A stretch of DNA of 64,000 bases from Hymenobacter elongatus (lineage in GTDB: Bacteria > Bacteroidota > Bacteroidia > Cytophagales > Hymenobacteraceae): contig NZ_SRLD01000008.1 in NCBI RefSeq assembly GCF_004745955.1, positions 1-64,000 on the forward strand, in the 5' to 3' direction. The notes beneath the pieces are model-generated. The model was not told the origin of the DNA. It ran no database searches and saw only the letters and a program-made list of their open reading frames with translations. Both the position numbers and the translations under genes were made by a program. The stretch's first letter is position 1. The number at the start of each line of letters is the position of its first letter. Below, piece after piece: positions 24,577-33,248 of this stretch.

Positions 24577-25566
24577 TCAGACGGCGAATTTCCTTTTCTG
24601 CGGCGGGCGTTGCGACCAACGACCCGGTCGGCGCCACGCTTCACAGGCGCCGACCGGGTCGTTGGTCTTTAGCCGAGCCTGTGCTATAAGGTCGTAGAAC
24701 TGGGGCTTGTCGTGGGACGGTACCAGTCCCAGGCACGTTTGCCAGTCGGCTATGGCTGCCCCGTGATTTCCGGTATCAGAGTAGACCAGCGCCCGATTGG
24801 CGTAGGCGCTGATGTAGTGCGCGTTGATGCTGATGGCCTGCGTGAAGTCGGCCACGGCCTGCGAGTAGCATTTCTGCCCGTAGCGCACCCAGCCCCGGTT
24901 CAGGTAGGACACTGAATCCTGCGGGTTCAGGGCCACGGCCCGGCTGAGGTAATGGCTGGCGCGGGCTGTGTCCTGCTGCTGCATATACCAAAAGCCCATT
25001 CGGCCGTTGGCAAACGTGTTATTGGCATCCAGGGCCAGTATCTGCTCGTTGGTAGCAATGGCCCCGGCGTAGTCGCGGCGCAACGACTGCCCGTAGGCCA
25101 GGCTGGCGTAGTACTCCAGCAGCGCCACGTGGCCGGTATCGTGCCGCCGGGCCATCTGTTCGTACTGGGTGGCTTCGGCCGGCCGGCTCGCCTGGCGCAG
25201 GTAGGCGCTGAAGCCGTAGTAGACGCCAGCCGCCGTCGAATCCAGCAGCCATGCCTGGTTGAAGCACTTGATGGCCGTAGGAGGGTGGCCGGTAGCCAGA
25301 TAGTGCCAGCCAAAAGTAACGTGGGCGCGGGCGGCGGCCTGAGGATTGCCATAGCGTTGCACCGCTTCCGCCACGAACTGCTTGTCGGCCTCCAACTGCT
25401 GCGGAGACTTGAGAAGCCCGCCGTAGCGGGGCCGCTCATTAATGTAATTCGGCGCACGCAGCGCATCACTTTGCGCGTAGCGGGGTGCCGTGCCACTCCG
25501 GGTCTGCGCCCCGGCCGTTGAGCAGCTAAACAGTCCCAAGACCAGAATACTATATATTTTTAGCAT
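24577..25566 (-). CDS. Secreted TPR protein, paralogue with frameshifted C-terminus
   Basis: The 329-residue product has a signal (MLKIYSILVLGLFSCSTAGA) followed by TPR units matching the neighbour over almost the whole length (CFNQAWLLDSTAAGVYYGFSAYL, SRAVALNPQDSVSYLNRGWV). The last ~20 residues (RRPGRWSQRPPQKRKFAV) do not match. The expected ending, ATPAAEKEIRRLMKSNCR, equivalent to the paralogue's EKELKRIIKEHCR, lies in another frame just downstream and stops near 24560. The change coincides with a perfect 22-bp inverted repeat. The protein may remain functional apart from its altered tail. Confidence 0.75.
   Translation of the reverse strand: MLKIYSILVLGLFSCSTAGAQTRSGTAPRYAQSDALRAPNYINERPRYGGLLKSPQQLEADKQFVAEAVQRYGNPQAAARAHVTFGWHYLATGHPPTAIKCFNQAWLLDSTAAGVYYGFSAYLRQASRPAEATQYEQMARRHDTGHVALLEYYASLAYGQSLRRDYAGAIATNEQILALDANNTFANGRMGFWYMQQQDTARASHYLSRAVALNPQDSVSYLNRGWVRYGQKCYSQAVADFTQAISINAHYISAYANRALVYSDTGNHGAAIADWQTCLGLVPSHDKPQFYDLIAQARLKTNDPVGACEAWRRPGRWSQRPPQKRKFAV
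24614..24667. repeat. 22-bp perfect inverted repeat inside the TPR gene 3' end
   Basis: 24614-24635 and 24646-24667 are exact reverse complements separated by 10 nt. The arm nearer the start codon encodes the conserved NDPVGA segment; the other arm is an inverted copy that replaces expected coding sequence and puts the C-terminus out of frame. Confidence 0.85.
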
Positions 25567-25595
25567 AGTGTATAGTATTGATTCAGCGAGAAATA

Positions 25596-25660
25596 GAAGC
25601 TGTTTGGAAAGTCAAAAGAACGTCATGCTGATTACGGTTGGCGACTTTCTAAACAGCTTC
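25596..25660. terminator. Long hairpin after tryptophan 2,3-dioxygenase gene
   Basis: GAAGCTGTTTGGAAAGTC (25596-25613) pairs with 25643-25660, with one mismatch. The 29-nt loop contains ACGTCATGCTGA, the terminal sequence of the dispersed hairpin family. It sits 1 bp past the dioxygenase stop and 30 bp before the TPR gene start. Confidence 0.6.
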
Positions 25661-25661
25661 G

Positions 25662-26639
25662 CTAGCTGCGGGCTTCTTCTAAGATGCTTTCCACCCAATT
25701 TTTACCCCAGTCCTCTAACTCCTGCGCGGTCCAGAGCTGGGGGTAGAAAATGCGTTTCTGGAACTTGGGAGGCAGGTACTGCTTCCAGTTGGTGCCGCCC
25801 GTAGCGGCCAGGGCCGTAGGGTCGCGCTCCAGATACCGCACCGCCGACTTAAAGTGCATCAGGGGCCAGTTGATGTTCACGTTGGAATCGAGCAGCTTGA
25901 GCTGGCGCAACAGGCGCGGGTGCTGGCGGTCAGCTTCGGGCAGGCGCTGCACCACGGTCCACACGTTGCGGTCCTGGTAGTGGGTGGCGTGCTGGCTGAG
26001 CTGCTGGGTGTATTTCTTCTCGAACTGAATCAGGGTGAGGGCTTTGGCGCCGGTTTCTTGGATGGTGGCCCCGGCTTTCCAGTAGATGCAGCCCATCAGC
26101 TCGTCGTGGGCGGCGGCTTCGCCCAGCAGGCGCCGCTTCTCCTTATTGAGCAGGTTGTCGAGTGAGGTCGAGGCAATTTCAATCATGCGGTACTGCACGC
26201 TCTGGAAGCCCGAGGCGGGCATCAGGGCCATGCGAAACTGCAGAAACTGGTTCTTGTCCATGCCGTCGACCATCACGTCGAACGAGTCAATCAGATTCTC
26301 GAAGTAGCGGTTGATGCGGCCCAGGCGCAGCACCAGCTCGCCCACCGTGGGCTCGCGCAGCTGCCCGATCTGCTCGTATTCGCAGAGGCAGAGCTTGAAG
26401 TAGAGCTCCGTAATCTGGTGGTACATGATGAAAATCCGCTCGTCGGGAATCTGGGTGAGCGGGCGCTGAAGCGAGAGCAGCGTATCGAGCTCGATGTAGT
26501 CCCAGTAATTGACGTAGTCGGCGTAATACAGGCCTTCGAGGTAGGCGGCCAAATCCTGGCCGTCTGGCGCGTATTTCTGCTGCAACAGGCGCAGCTGTGC
26601 CAGTACGGCCGGCGAAAATTCGTCTTGGGTGGAAGACAT
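25662..26639 (-). CDS. Tryptophan 2,3-dioxygenase family protein
   Basis: This haem enzyme opens the indole ring of L-tryptophan with O2 to N-formylkynurenine. The product is 325 residues from ATG 26639; the extension to 26984 is rejected as it enters the divergent gene's upstream region. Family features: YWDYIELDTLLSLQRPL, DERIFIMYHQITELYFKLCL (distal-pocket helix), FQSVQYRMIEIA, and a C-terminal ATGGTNWKQYLPPKFQKRIFYP that matches the conserved substrate-binding TGGT-type loop. Other kynurenine-pathway genes are not present nearby. It is divergent from the serine dehydratase gene. Confidence 0.9.
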   Translation of the reverse strand: MSSTQDEFSPAVLAQLRLLQQKYAPDGQDLAAYLEGLYYADYVNYWDYIELDTLLSLQRPLTQIPDERIFIMYHQITELYFKLCLCEYEQIGQLREPTVGELVLRLGRINRYFENLIDSFDVMVDGMDKNQFLQFRMALMPASGFQSVQYRMIEIASTSLDNLLNKEKRRLLGEAAAHDELMGCIYWKAGATIQETGAKALTLIQFEKKYTQQLSQHATHYQDRNVWTVVQRLPEADRQHPRLLRQLKLLDSNVNINWPLMHFKSAVRYLERDPTALAATGGTNWKQYLPPKFQKRIFYPQLWTAQELEDWGKNWVESILEEARS

Positions 26640-26844
26640 GGAAAGGGTGGTTTGGGGCGGGTGAGGGAGGCCGTGTGGGTGGCAACGGCCGCACAAGGAA
26701 CAAAAAAGCCACCGAATACGCCAAGTGCAGGCAACCCCCGGCGGTCGGCCGGCATCTACCGGGCTACGAGTTGACCGGCCGGTACGCCAGCTGCAAATCC
26801 GGCTGGTTGGTATCCGGCCGGAAACCCCTACTTTTAGCCCACTT

Positions 26845-27525
26845 ATGGCCGAAAAGAGCAGTATTTTTGATATGATAGGTCCCGTGATGATTGGGCCCAG
26901 CAGCTCCCACACGGCGGGCGTGGTGCGTATTGCCAGCGCCGCCATCCGCATTCTGGGCTCCTTGCCCACGCATGCTACCATCACGTTCTACAACTCCTTT
27001 GCCCGCACCTACGAGGGGCACGGCTCCGACCGCGCCATCGTGGCCGGGCTGCTGGGCATGGCCACCGACGACAAGCGCATCCGCGAAGCCTTCGACCACG
27101 CCGCCGCGGCGGGCCTGGAATACACGTTTCAAAGCGTCGGCAACGCCTCAACGATGCACCCCAACACCATCCGGTTGCAGCTACGCGACGAGCGCACGGG
27201 CCACGGCGTGGAGGTAATCGGGCAGAGCCGGGGCGGCGGCGTTATCCGCATCGTGGAAGTCGACGGGTTTCCGTCCGACTTCTCGGCTTCCCTGCACACG
27301 CTCATCGTGGACGCCGACGACCGCACGGGCTCCATTGCCTTCATTGCTTCCGTCATTGCCCACGACGACTGCAACATTGCCACCATGTTCGTTTCGCGCA
27401 AAGGCAAGAACGACGCGGCCCGGCAGTTTATCGAAATCGACTCGGGCATCAAGGATATTACGCTGGCCTACCTGCGCCAGCTCAGCTGGGTGCACCGGGT
27501 GATCTATATTCCCAATATTGAATAA
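26845..27525 (+). CDS. sdaAB: L-serine dehydratase, iron-sulfur-dependent, beta subunit
   Basis: Together with an alpha subunit (not in this window), this protein deaminates L-serine to pyruvate with a [4Fe-4S] cluster. It is 226 residues from ATG 26845. The N-terminal domain begins IFDMIGPVMIGPSSSHTAG (residues 7-25), the hallmark of the family, followed by FYNSFARTYEGHGSDRA. The C-terminal ~75 residues form an ACT domain (LIVDADDRTGSIAFIASVIAHDDCNIATMF), an amino-acid-sensing module. Bacteroidota commonly encode alpha and beta separately, which explains the absence of the alpha gene. Confidence 0.9.
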   Translation: MAEKSSIFDMIGPVMIGPSSSHTAGVVRIASAAIRILGSLPTHATITFYNSFARTYEGHGSDRAIVAGLLGMATDDKRIREAFDHAAAAGLEYTFQSVGNASTMHPNTIRLQLRDERTGHGVEVIGQSRGGGVIRIVEVDGFPSDFSASLHTLIVDADDRTGSIAFIASVIAHDDCNIATMFVSRKGKNDAARQFIEIDSGIKDITLAYLRQLSWVHRVIYIPNIE

Positions 27526-27526
27526 T

Positions 27527-27534
27527 TACATTTG
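27527..27534 (+). promoter_or_regulatory. Probable -7 element of the TolC-family gene
   Basis: TACATTTG matches TAnnTTTG, begins immediately after the serine dehydratase stop (27525), and lies 32 bp before the TolC start. No TTG at standard spacing was found, so the upstream element is weak or absent. Confidence 0.4.
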
Positions 27535-27565
27535 CTCCCGAAATTCCAAGCTACCCGCTGAAGCC

Positions 27566-29107
27566 ATGAAAACACTTCGTACCCAGTTTTTGCACCAGTT
27601 GGCCACGTCGGGCATCGGGGCCGTGCTGCTGAGCGCCGCCGCGCTGCCGGCTGTGGCCCAGACCGCGCCGCCCGCCCAGCCCCCGGCCGGCACGCTGCCA
27701 GCGGCCGCCCCCAGCGGCCCCTACACGCTGCAGCGGGCCATTGATGTGGCGCTGCAGAATAACCTGACCATCCGGCAGCAGCAGCTCACCACCGAAAACA
27801 CCAATCTGGTGCTGCGTCAGAGCCGGGCGGCGCTGCTGCCCTCGGCCAACGCCAGCGCCACCCAAAACTGGAACTACGGTACCAGCGTCGATCCGCTCAC
27901 GTTCCAGTTTCAGGACCAGACCATCCGGACCAACAACTTCTCGCTTAATTCCCAGGTCACGCTGTTTTCGGGCTTCCAGCTGCGCAACACCATCAAGCGC
28001 AACCAGCTCGATTACCAGGCTGGCCTGAGCGACATTGAGAAGTCGCGCAACGACATTGCCCTGAACGTAGCCTCGTCGTACCTGCAGCTGGTGCTGGCCC
28101 AGGAAATCGTGCGGGCCAACGATACGCGCGTGAATACCAGCCAGCAGCAGGTGGGCCGAGCCCAGAAGCTGCTGAAAGCCGGCAGCGTGGCCGAAAGCAA
28201 CGTGCTCGACAGTCAGGCCCAGCTGGCCTCCGACGAGCTGAACGTTATTACGGCCCAGAATCAGGTGGCTTTCTACAAGCTGCAGCTGGCCCAGCTGCTG
28301 AACCTGAGCTCGGCCACCGGCTTCGAAATTGAGGTGCCCGCCCTGCCCGACCCGGATGATGTGGTGCTGCTCACGGCCGACCCCGACGGCACTTACCAGA
28401 CGGCTCAGGGTATTATGCCGGAGGTGAAAGCCGCCGAGCTGCGGGTGCAAAGCTCGCTGCGCACCGTAGAAATAGCGCGGGGTGCCTACTATCCGCGCTT
28501 CACGTTTGGGGGCGGCCTGTTCTCGGGCTATTCCTCGTCGCGCACCACGCCAGTGTTTACCGGCGAGCTGGAGGAAGCCGGGCAGTTTCCCCTGTTCCTG
28601 ATTGATCCGGTGACCAAGCAGCGCACGCTGGTGCCGAATACCTTCGCCGTTGCGCTGCAGCCCGGCTTCAAAAGCCTGCCCGAAGGATTCTTCAACCAGG
28701 TGAAAAACAACTACGGCAAGCAGCTGCAGTTCACGCTGAACGTTCCGATTCTCAACGGCTTTCAGGTGCGCACCAACGTGCAGCGCTCCGAAATCGGGGT
28801 GAAGCAGAACGAATTGCGCGCCGAACAGACGCGCTTGCAGCTGCGCCAGAGCATTCAGCAGGCCTACGCCGATGCCATTGCCGCCCAGCGCCGCTACTCG
28901 GCCGCCAAGCGCCAGACCGAAGCCCTGACCACAGCCTACCGCAACGCGGAAATCCGCTTCAACAACGGCCTGCTGAATGGCACGGATTTCAACATCGCCA
29001 AAAACAACCTCTACGGGGCCGAATCGAGCATGATTCAGGCCAAATACGAGTTTATCTTCCGGCGCAAAGTGCTGGACTTTTATGAAGGTCGTGGCCTCAG
29101 TTTGTAA
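27566..29107 (+). CDS. TolC-family outer-membrane efflux protein
   Basis: The 513-residue protein has a signal peptide (MKTLRTQFLHQLATSGIGAVLLSAAALPAVAQ) and two OEP (outer membrane efflux protein) repeats. The first starts PYTLQRAIDVALQNNLTIRQQQL and includes the long helix NVASSYLQLVLAQEIVRANDTRVN; the second includes ARGAYYPRFTFGGGL and QLRQSIQQAYADAIAAQRRYSAAKRQ. It forms the outer-membrane channel of a tripartite exporter, and the next gene encodes the adaptor. No inner-membrane pump gene follows, so the pump must be elsewhere. Confidence 0.92.
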   Translation: MKTLRTQFLHQLATSGIGAVLLSAAALPAVAQTAPPAQPPAGTLPAAAPSGPYTLQRAIDVALQNNLTIRQQQLTTENTNLVLRQSRAALLPSANASATQNWNYGTSVDPLTFQFQDQTIRTNNFSLNSQVTLFSGFQLRNTIKRNQLDYQAGLSDIEKSRNDIALNVASSYLQLVLAQEIVRANDTRVNTSQQQVGRAQKLLKAGSVAESNVLDSQAQLASDELNVITAQNQVAFYKLQLAQLLNLSSATGFEIEVPALPDPDDVVLLTADPDGTYQTAQGIMPEVKAAELRVQSSLRTVEIARGAYYPRFTFGGGLFSGYSSSRTTPVFTGELEEAGQFPLFLIDPVTKQRTLVPNTFAVALQPGFKSLPEGFFNQVKNNYGKQLQFTLNVPILNGFQVRTNVQRSEIGVKQNELRAEQTRLQLRQSIQQAYADAIAAQRRYSAAKRQTEALTTAYRNAEIRFNNGLLNGTDFNIAKNNLYGAESSMIQAKYEFIFRRKVLDFYEGRGLSL

Positions 29108-29235
29108 CGCCTGACCTGTGGAGCGAAAGCCAGTAGCGCGAATATTTGCTTCGCGCTACTGGCTTCCTGCTTTTTTTGCCCCAACTTTCCACCGTTTCGC
29201 CCCAACCCTACCGTCGATCCGCCTTTCTATCGAAC

Positions 29236-30642
29236 ATGAAAAACAACCGCTTACTGTACATTTTATTGGCAGTCGTCATCCTGATGGTGGCCGGCTTTGT
29301 GGTAGCCAAAAAACAAGGCTGGGTGGGCCAGCCCGCCGGCACGGAGGTAATGACGGCTAAGGCCGCGCCCACGACCATTGTGGAGAAAGTGAGTGCCTCG
29401 GGAAAGATTCAGCCCGAAACCGAAGTGAAAATCTCGCCCGACGTATCCGGCGAAATAACGGAGCTGTATGTCGCCGAGGGCGACTCCGTGAAAAAAGGCC
29501 AGCTGCTGCTCCGCATCCGGCCCGATAACTACCAGGCGATGGTGAACATGCAGTCGGCGACGGTGGGCACCCAGCGGGCCAACGTGGGCCAGACCCAGGC
29601 CCGCCTGCAGCAGCTGATGGCCAATGCCCGCCAAACCGAGCTGACCTACCGCCGGACGGCCTCGCTCTACAAGCAAAAGGTGATTTCGCAGGCCGATTTT
29701 GAAGCCAGCAAAGCCGCCTATGAAGCGTCGCAGGAGGAAATCAACAGCGCCCGCCAGAGCATCAAGGCCGCGCAGAGCAACGTGGCCAGCGCCCAGGCCA
29801 GCCTGGAAGAAGCGCGCAAAAACCTGAACAAAACCACGATTTACGCGCCCGTAAGCGGCACGGTGAGCAAGCTCAACGTGAAGAAGGGCGAGCGGGTAGT
29901 GGGTACCACCCAAATGGCCGGCACCGAAATCATGCGTATCGCCAACCTCAACTCGATGGAGGTACGGGTGAGCGTGAATGAAAACGACATCATCAACGTG
30001 GACCTCGGCGACTCGGTGGAAGTGGAAGTGGACAGCTACGCCAGCAAGGATGAGAAGTTCCGGGGCCTGGTGACCAGCATTGCCAACACGGCCAAAGACG
30101 CTCTCACGGCCGAGGCCGTAACGGAGTTCGAGGTGCGCATTCGTCTGCTGCCCGAATCGTACCGTCATTTGGTGCGCACCGTGAAAGGCCGCTCCATCGT
30201 GCCTTTCCGTCCCGGCATGACGGCCTCCGTGGACGTCATCACCGACCGGAAAAGCAACGTGATGAGCGTGCCGCTGGCCTCTGTAACCACCCGCTCCGAC
30301 AGCGCCACCACGGAAGCCAGCACGGGCGGAAAGGGCATGGTGGAGCGGCGTGGCAGCTCGGCCCCGGCCGAAGCCACCGATAAGGCCGGACCTAAAACCG
30401 AGATTCAGGAGGTCGTGTTCGTGGTGCGCAACGGCAAGGCGGTGCTGACGCCCGTGAAAACCGGTATCAGCGACTTCTCCAATATCGAAATCAAGAGCGG
30501 GCTGCAGGCCGGGGATGAGGTCGTGAATGGCCCGTTCCGGGCCGTGGCCAAAACGCTGAAGGATGGGGGACTGGTAGTCGTGAAAGATGCCAAAACCATC
30601 AACAAGGCCGCCCTGGAGGAAGAGCCGGAAGCAGACAAGTAA
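29236..30642 (+). CDS. Efflux periplasmic adaptor (HlyD/MacA-type membrane-fusion protein)
   Basis: The 468-residue product has one N-terminal transmembrane anchor (LLYILLAVVILMVAGFVVA) and a lipoyl-like barrel-sandwich split by a coiled-coil hairpin. Visible parts include VKISPDVSGEITELYVAEGD, the hairpin around QEEINSARQSIKAAQSNVAS, and the return strand TTIYAPVSGTVSKLNVKKG. Then come a beta-barrel (SMEVRVSVNENDIINVDLGD) and a C-terminal membrane-proximal domain. The insertion TRSDSATTEASTGGKG is low complexity. It links a pump to the TolC protein encoded 128 bp upstream. MacA-like systems use MacB ABC permeases, but none follows here. Confidence 0.9.
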   Translation: MKNNRLLYILLAVVILMVAGFVVAKKQGWVGQPAGTEVMTAKAAPTTIVEKVSASGKIQPETEVKISPDVSGEITELYVAEGDSVKKGQLLLRIRPDNYQAMVNMQSATVGTQRANVGQTQARLQQLMANARQTELTYRRTASLYKQKVISQADFEASKAAYEASQEEINSARQSIKAAQSNVASAQASLEEARKNLNKTTIYAPVSGTVSKLNVKKGERVVGTTQMAGTEIMRIANLNSMEVRVSVNENDIINVDLGDSVEVEVDSYASKDEKFRGLVTSIANTAKDALTAEAVTEFEVRIRLLPESYRHLVRTVKGRSIVPFRPGMTASVDVITDRKSNVMSVPLASVTTRSDSATTEASTGGKGMVERRGSSAPAEATDKAGPKTEIQEVVFVVRNGKAVLTPVKTGISDFSNIEIKSGLQAGDEVVNGPFRAVAKTLKDGGLVVVKDAKTINKAALEEEPEADK

Positions 30643-30688
30643 GCCCATAACGCTGCCTGAGCTAACAGGCGCATTTTCGGCTAGTTGG

Positions 30689-30730
30689 GAGGCCAGGGGC
30701 GGTAAGCGCTTCTGGCCTCTCGTTTTTTTT
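30689..30730 (+). terminator. Rho-independent terminator after adaptor gene
   Basis: GAGGCCAG (30689-30696) pairs with CTGGCCTC (30712-30719), followed by TCG and an 8-T tract. It separates the efflux genes from gpsA. Confidence 0.85.
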
Positions 30731-30771
30731 GCCTAAACTCGGCTCCCTGACCTCACTATTTCCTTTCCCTG

Positions 30772-31761
30772 GTGGATAAAATAGCCATGCTTGGCGGCGG
30801 CTCCTGGGCTACCGCGCTAACCAAAATACTATCAGAAAACGGTGCCCGCGTCGACTGGTGGATGCGCAACAAAGACGACGTGCAGCACCTGCTCCGTACC
30901 CGCCACAACCGGCGCTACCTCTCGTCGGTGGCCTTCGACCTGAACCGCGTGTTTCCCGCCACCGACCTCGACGATGTGGTGCGGGAGGCCGACTGGCTGG
31001 TGCTGGCTGTGCCGGCGGCTTTCGTGCAAAGCACGCTGGAAAAGCTGGACCGCGACGCGCTGAAACACAAGCGCGTTATTTCGGCCATCAAAGGCATGGT
31101 GCCGGGCAAAAACGTGCTGGTGACCGACTACGTAGCCGAGCGGTTTCGGCTGCCGCGCGAGCAGATAGGCGTGGTGGCCGGACCGTGCCACGCCGAGGAA
31201 GTGGCCCTGGAAAAGCAGAGCTACCTCACCATCGGCTCGCCCAGCCTGACGCTGGCCGACGACTTCAGCCTGCTGCTACGCAACCGCTTCGTGAAGGCCC
31301 ATGCCATGGAGGACCTCGACGGCATTGAGTACTTCGCCGTCATGAAAAATATCATTGCCCTGACCTGCGGCATTGCCCACGGCCTGGGCTACGGCGACAA
31401 TTTTCAGGCGGTGCTGGTGAGTAATGCGGTGCAGGAGATGCGGCGCTTCGTGCACGCCATGAACCCGCAGCCCCGCGACCTGTCGGCCTCGGCCTACCTG
31501 GGCGACTTGCTGGTAACGGCCTACTCGCAGTTTTCGCGCAACCGCACTTTCGGCAGCATGATCGGGCGCGGCTACTCGGTGAAGTCGGCGCAGATGGAGA
31601 TGAACATGGTGGCCGAAGGCTACTACGCCGTCAAGAGCATTCACGAACTCAACAAGAAGCTGAATGTGCACATGCCCATCACTTCGGCCGCGTATCATAT
31701 TCTTTACGAGAAGATTTCGCCGGCCGTAGAGCTGGAGATTCTGAAGGAGAAGTTCAGGTAG
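30772..31761 (+). CDS. gpsA: NAD(P)-dependent glycerol-3-phosphate dehydrogenase
   Basis: GpsA reduces dihydroxyacetone phosphate to sn-glycerol 3-phosphate for phospholipid synthesis. The product is 329 residues from GTG 30772 (ATG 30787 would begin at the edge of the first strand). The N-terminal Rossmann motif is MLGGGSWATALTKIL. Conserved segments include SAIKGM (phosphate contact), GVVAGPCHAEEVAL, the catalytic Lys region VMKNIIALTCGIAHGLGYGDN, and GDLLVTAYSQFSRNRTFG. It is followed with zero spacing by a small membrane-protein gene. Confidence 0.95.
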   Translation: MDKIAMLGGGSWATALTKILSENGARVDWWMRNKDDVQHLLRTRHNRRYLSSVAFDLNRVFPATDLDDVVREADWLVLAVPAAFVQSTLEKLDRDALKHKRVISAIKGMVPGKNVLVTDYVAERFRLPREQIGVVAGPCHAEEVALEKQSYLTIGSPSLTLADDFSLLLRNRFVKAHAMEDLDGIEYFAVMKNIIALTCGIAHGLGYGDNFQAVLVSNAVQEMRRFVHAMNPQPRDLSASAYLGDLLVTAYSQFSRNRTFGSMIGRGYSVKSAQMEMNMVAEGYYAVKSIHELNKKLNVHMPITSAAYHILYEKISPAVELEILKEKFR

Positions 31762-32283
31762 ATGCAGTGGGGGAAGAATTTGCTGCTGCTGGCAAACGGT
31801 TCAGCAATAGTATCGGTGGCTGTCATACTAGGGTGCCATTATGTAGTGCCTAAGCCGCCGTGGACGTATGACCAGGCTATTGGCTGGACCATTTATCCAC
31901 CGCTTTCTGCACTGCCGCAGGCAATTCCTGCATCGGTAGGGCCTACCACACAGGAACATTATACCTATACGGGCCTGTTGTGGGGAGCTGGTATTGCATC
32001 GGTAGTTGCCCTGGTATGCTGGCTGTCCGGGCTTCTTTCACTGGTTTTTAGGCCCAACCAGGAAAAGGCGGCAAGTAGGCTCAAGATTGTAGTGCCGCTG
32101 CTGTTGGTGCCGTGCGCTATCCATCTGACGGGCATGGCAACCCAGTGGAAGGAGCCGCAGCAACAGAGCGAAGTCCTGGAGGAATATCTGTTGGAAAAGG
32201 AAACAGGTGGGCCTGACGAGATCTTAGAATCTGGCTCGTCAGCACAAATGCGGGAGGATTCCCTGACTAATCCCATGGAGTAG
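31762..32283 (+). CDS. Hypothetical membrane protein
   Basis: The start ATG follows the gpsA stop directly, so the two genes are probably co-transcribed. Of 173 residues, three segments are hydrophobic enough to span the membrane (about 8-26, 73-95 and 108-125), and the C-terminal 45 residues are acidic and polar (EVLEEYLLEKETGGPDEIL). I recognise no domain. GC is slightly below that of gpsA. Confidence 0.55.
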   Translation: MQWGKNLLLLANGSAIVSVAVILGCHYVVPKPPWTYDQAIGWTIYPPLSALPQAIPASVGPTTQEHYTYTGLLWGAGIASVVALVCWLSGLLSLVFRPNQEKAASRLKIVVPLLLVPCAIHLTGMATQWKEPQQQSEVLEEYLLEKETGGPDEILESGSSAQMREDSLTNPME

Positions 32284-32414
32284 TTGGGGCCCCCGGATAA
32301 GAATGAACGCAGAGGCTCTGGTAACTTCCCCTCTTGGTGGAGCTACCGACAATACGAGTACAGCCAACCATTTTGTAGCTCATTTACGTTAGCTACTTCT
32401 AAAAACTGACACCT

Positions 32415-32810
32415 ATGGGCACCTGGGGCTATTACAACTTCGATAACGACGCGGCGGCCGACTTCGCCGGAGATTTTCGCGACGACCACAGCGAGGCCAT
32501 GCTCTACGAAGCCTTGGCTACCGCCGCCGAGGAAGAAGGCGCTTTGGAAGCTGCTGAAGCCAGTGAGGCCCTGGCCGCCGCCGAAATCGTGGCCGCCATT
32601 CTGGGCAAGCCCGCCAAAGACTTTCCCGCTGACCTGATTCCGGTAATTGTGAAGCTCGACGCGGCCGAGAGCGAAGACCTGCGCGAGCTGGCCACCGCCG
32701 CCGTAGAAGCCGTGGTCAGAAAGTCGGAGCTGCAGGAGCTGTGGGCCGGCAAGGACGACTACGCCAACTGGCAGCAGCTGCAGCACGACTTGCTCGAACG
32801 GTTGAAATAG
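32415..32810 (+). CDS. DUF4259-type small acidic protein
   Basis: The 131-residue protein begins MGTWGYYNFDNDAAADFAGD, the diagnostic opening of the DUF4259 family. The rest is helical and rich in Ala and Glu (EEEGALEAAEASEALAAAEIVAAILG). It has no signal peptide and is likely cytoplasmic. No function is established for the family. The EamA-like gene starts 1 bp after its stop. Confidence 0.8.
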   Translation: MGTWGYYNFDNDAAADFAGDFRDDHSEAMLYEALATAAEEEGALEAAEASEALAAAEIVAAILGKPAKDFPADLIPVIVKLDAAESEDLRELATAAVEAVVRKSELQELWAGKDDYANWQQLQHDLLERLK

Positions 32811-32811
32811 C

Positions 32812-33240
32812 GTGCCTTGGCTTCTGCTTGCTCTGCTCACGGCGCTGTGCCTGGCTTTCTACAACTTTTTCATTAAGCTCGCCGCCGACCATATTCCGGC
32901 GGCGGTAGGCGCAGTAGTGTTACAGCTGGTAGCGGCGGCCCTGGGCGCGGTGTGGCTGCTGAAACTGAAGCTCCAGGGCCAGCCGCTGCCCATTACTACC
33001 AAAGGCCTGCTGCTGGCCACACTGGCCGGGCTGGGCGTGGGCGCCGCCGAAATTCTGACGTTTGTGGTATTCAGCCGGGGGGTGCCCTCATCGGTGGGGA
33101 CGCCCGTCATTGTAGGCGGCTCGGTGCTGCTGACAGCTGTGCTGGGGCTGGTGGTGCTGCGCGAGGCACTGTCGTGGCCCCAGGCGCTGGGGCTGGTCAG
33201 CATCGTGGTGGGCATCGCACTGCTGGCGCGCGGCCACTAA
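32812..33240 (+). CDS. Half-size EamA/DMT-type transporter
   Basis: The 142-residue protein, from GTG 32812, has about five hydrophobic helices and a single EamA repeat (FYNFFIKLAADHIPAAVGAVVLQ, GAAEILTFVVFSRGVPSSVGTPVIVGG, LREALSWPQALGLVSIVVGIALL). Full EamA transporters have two such repeats. A half-size protein must dimerise to form a carrier, as in small multidrug or UAA-type members. The substrate is unknown. Confidence 0.8.
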   Translation: MPWLLLALLTALCLAFYNFFIKLAADHIPAAVGAVVLQLVAAALGAVWLLKLKLQGQPLPITTKGLLLATLAGLGVGAAEILTFVVFSRGVPSSVGTPVIVGGSVLLTAVLGLVVLREALSWPQALGLVSIVVGIALLARGH

Positions 33241-33248
33241 CTGGTGGC

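Noticed and set aside
29263-30648. 461-residue frame antisense to the membrane-fusion protein
   Set aside because: His/Gly-rich shadow of a clearly recognisable gene.
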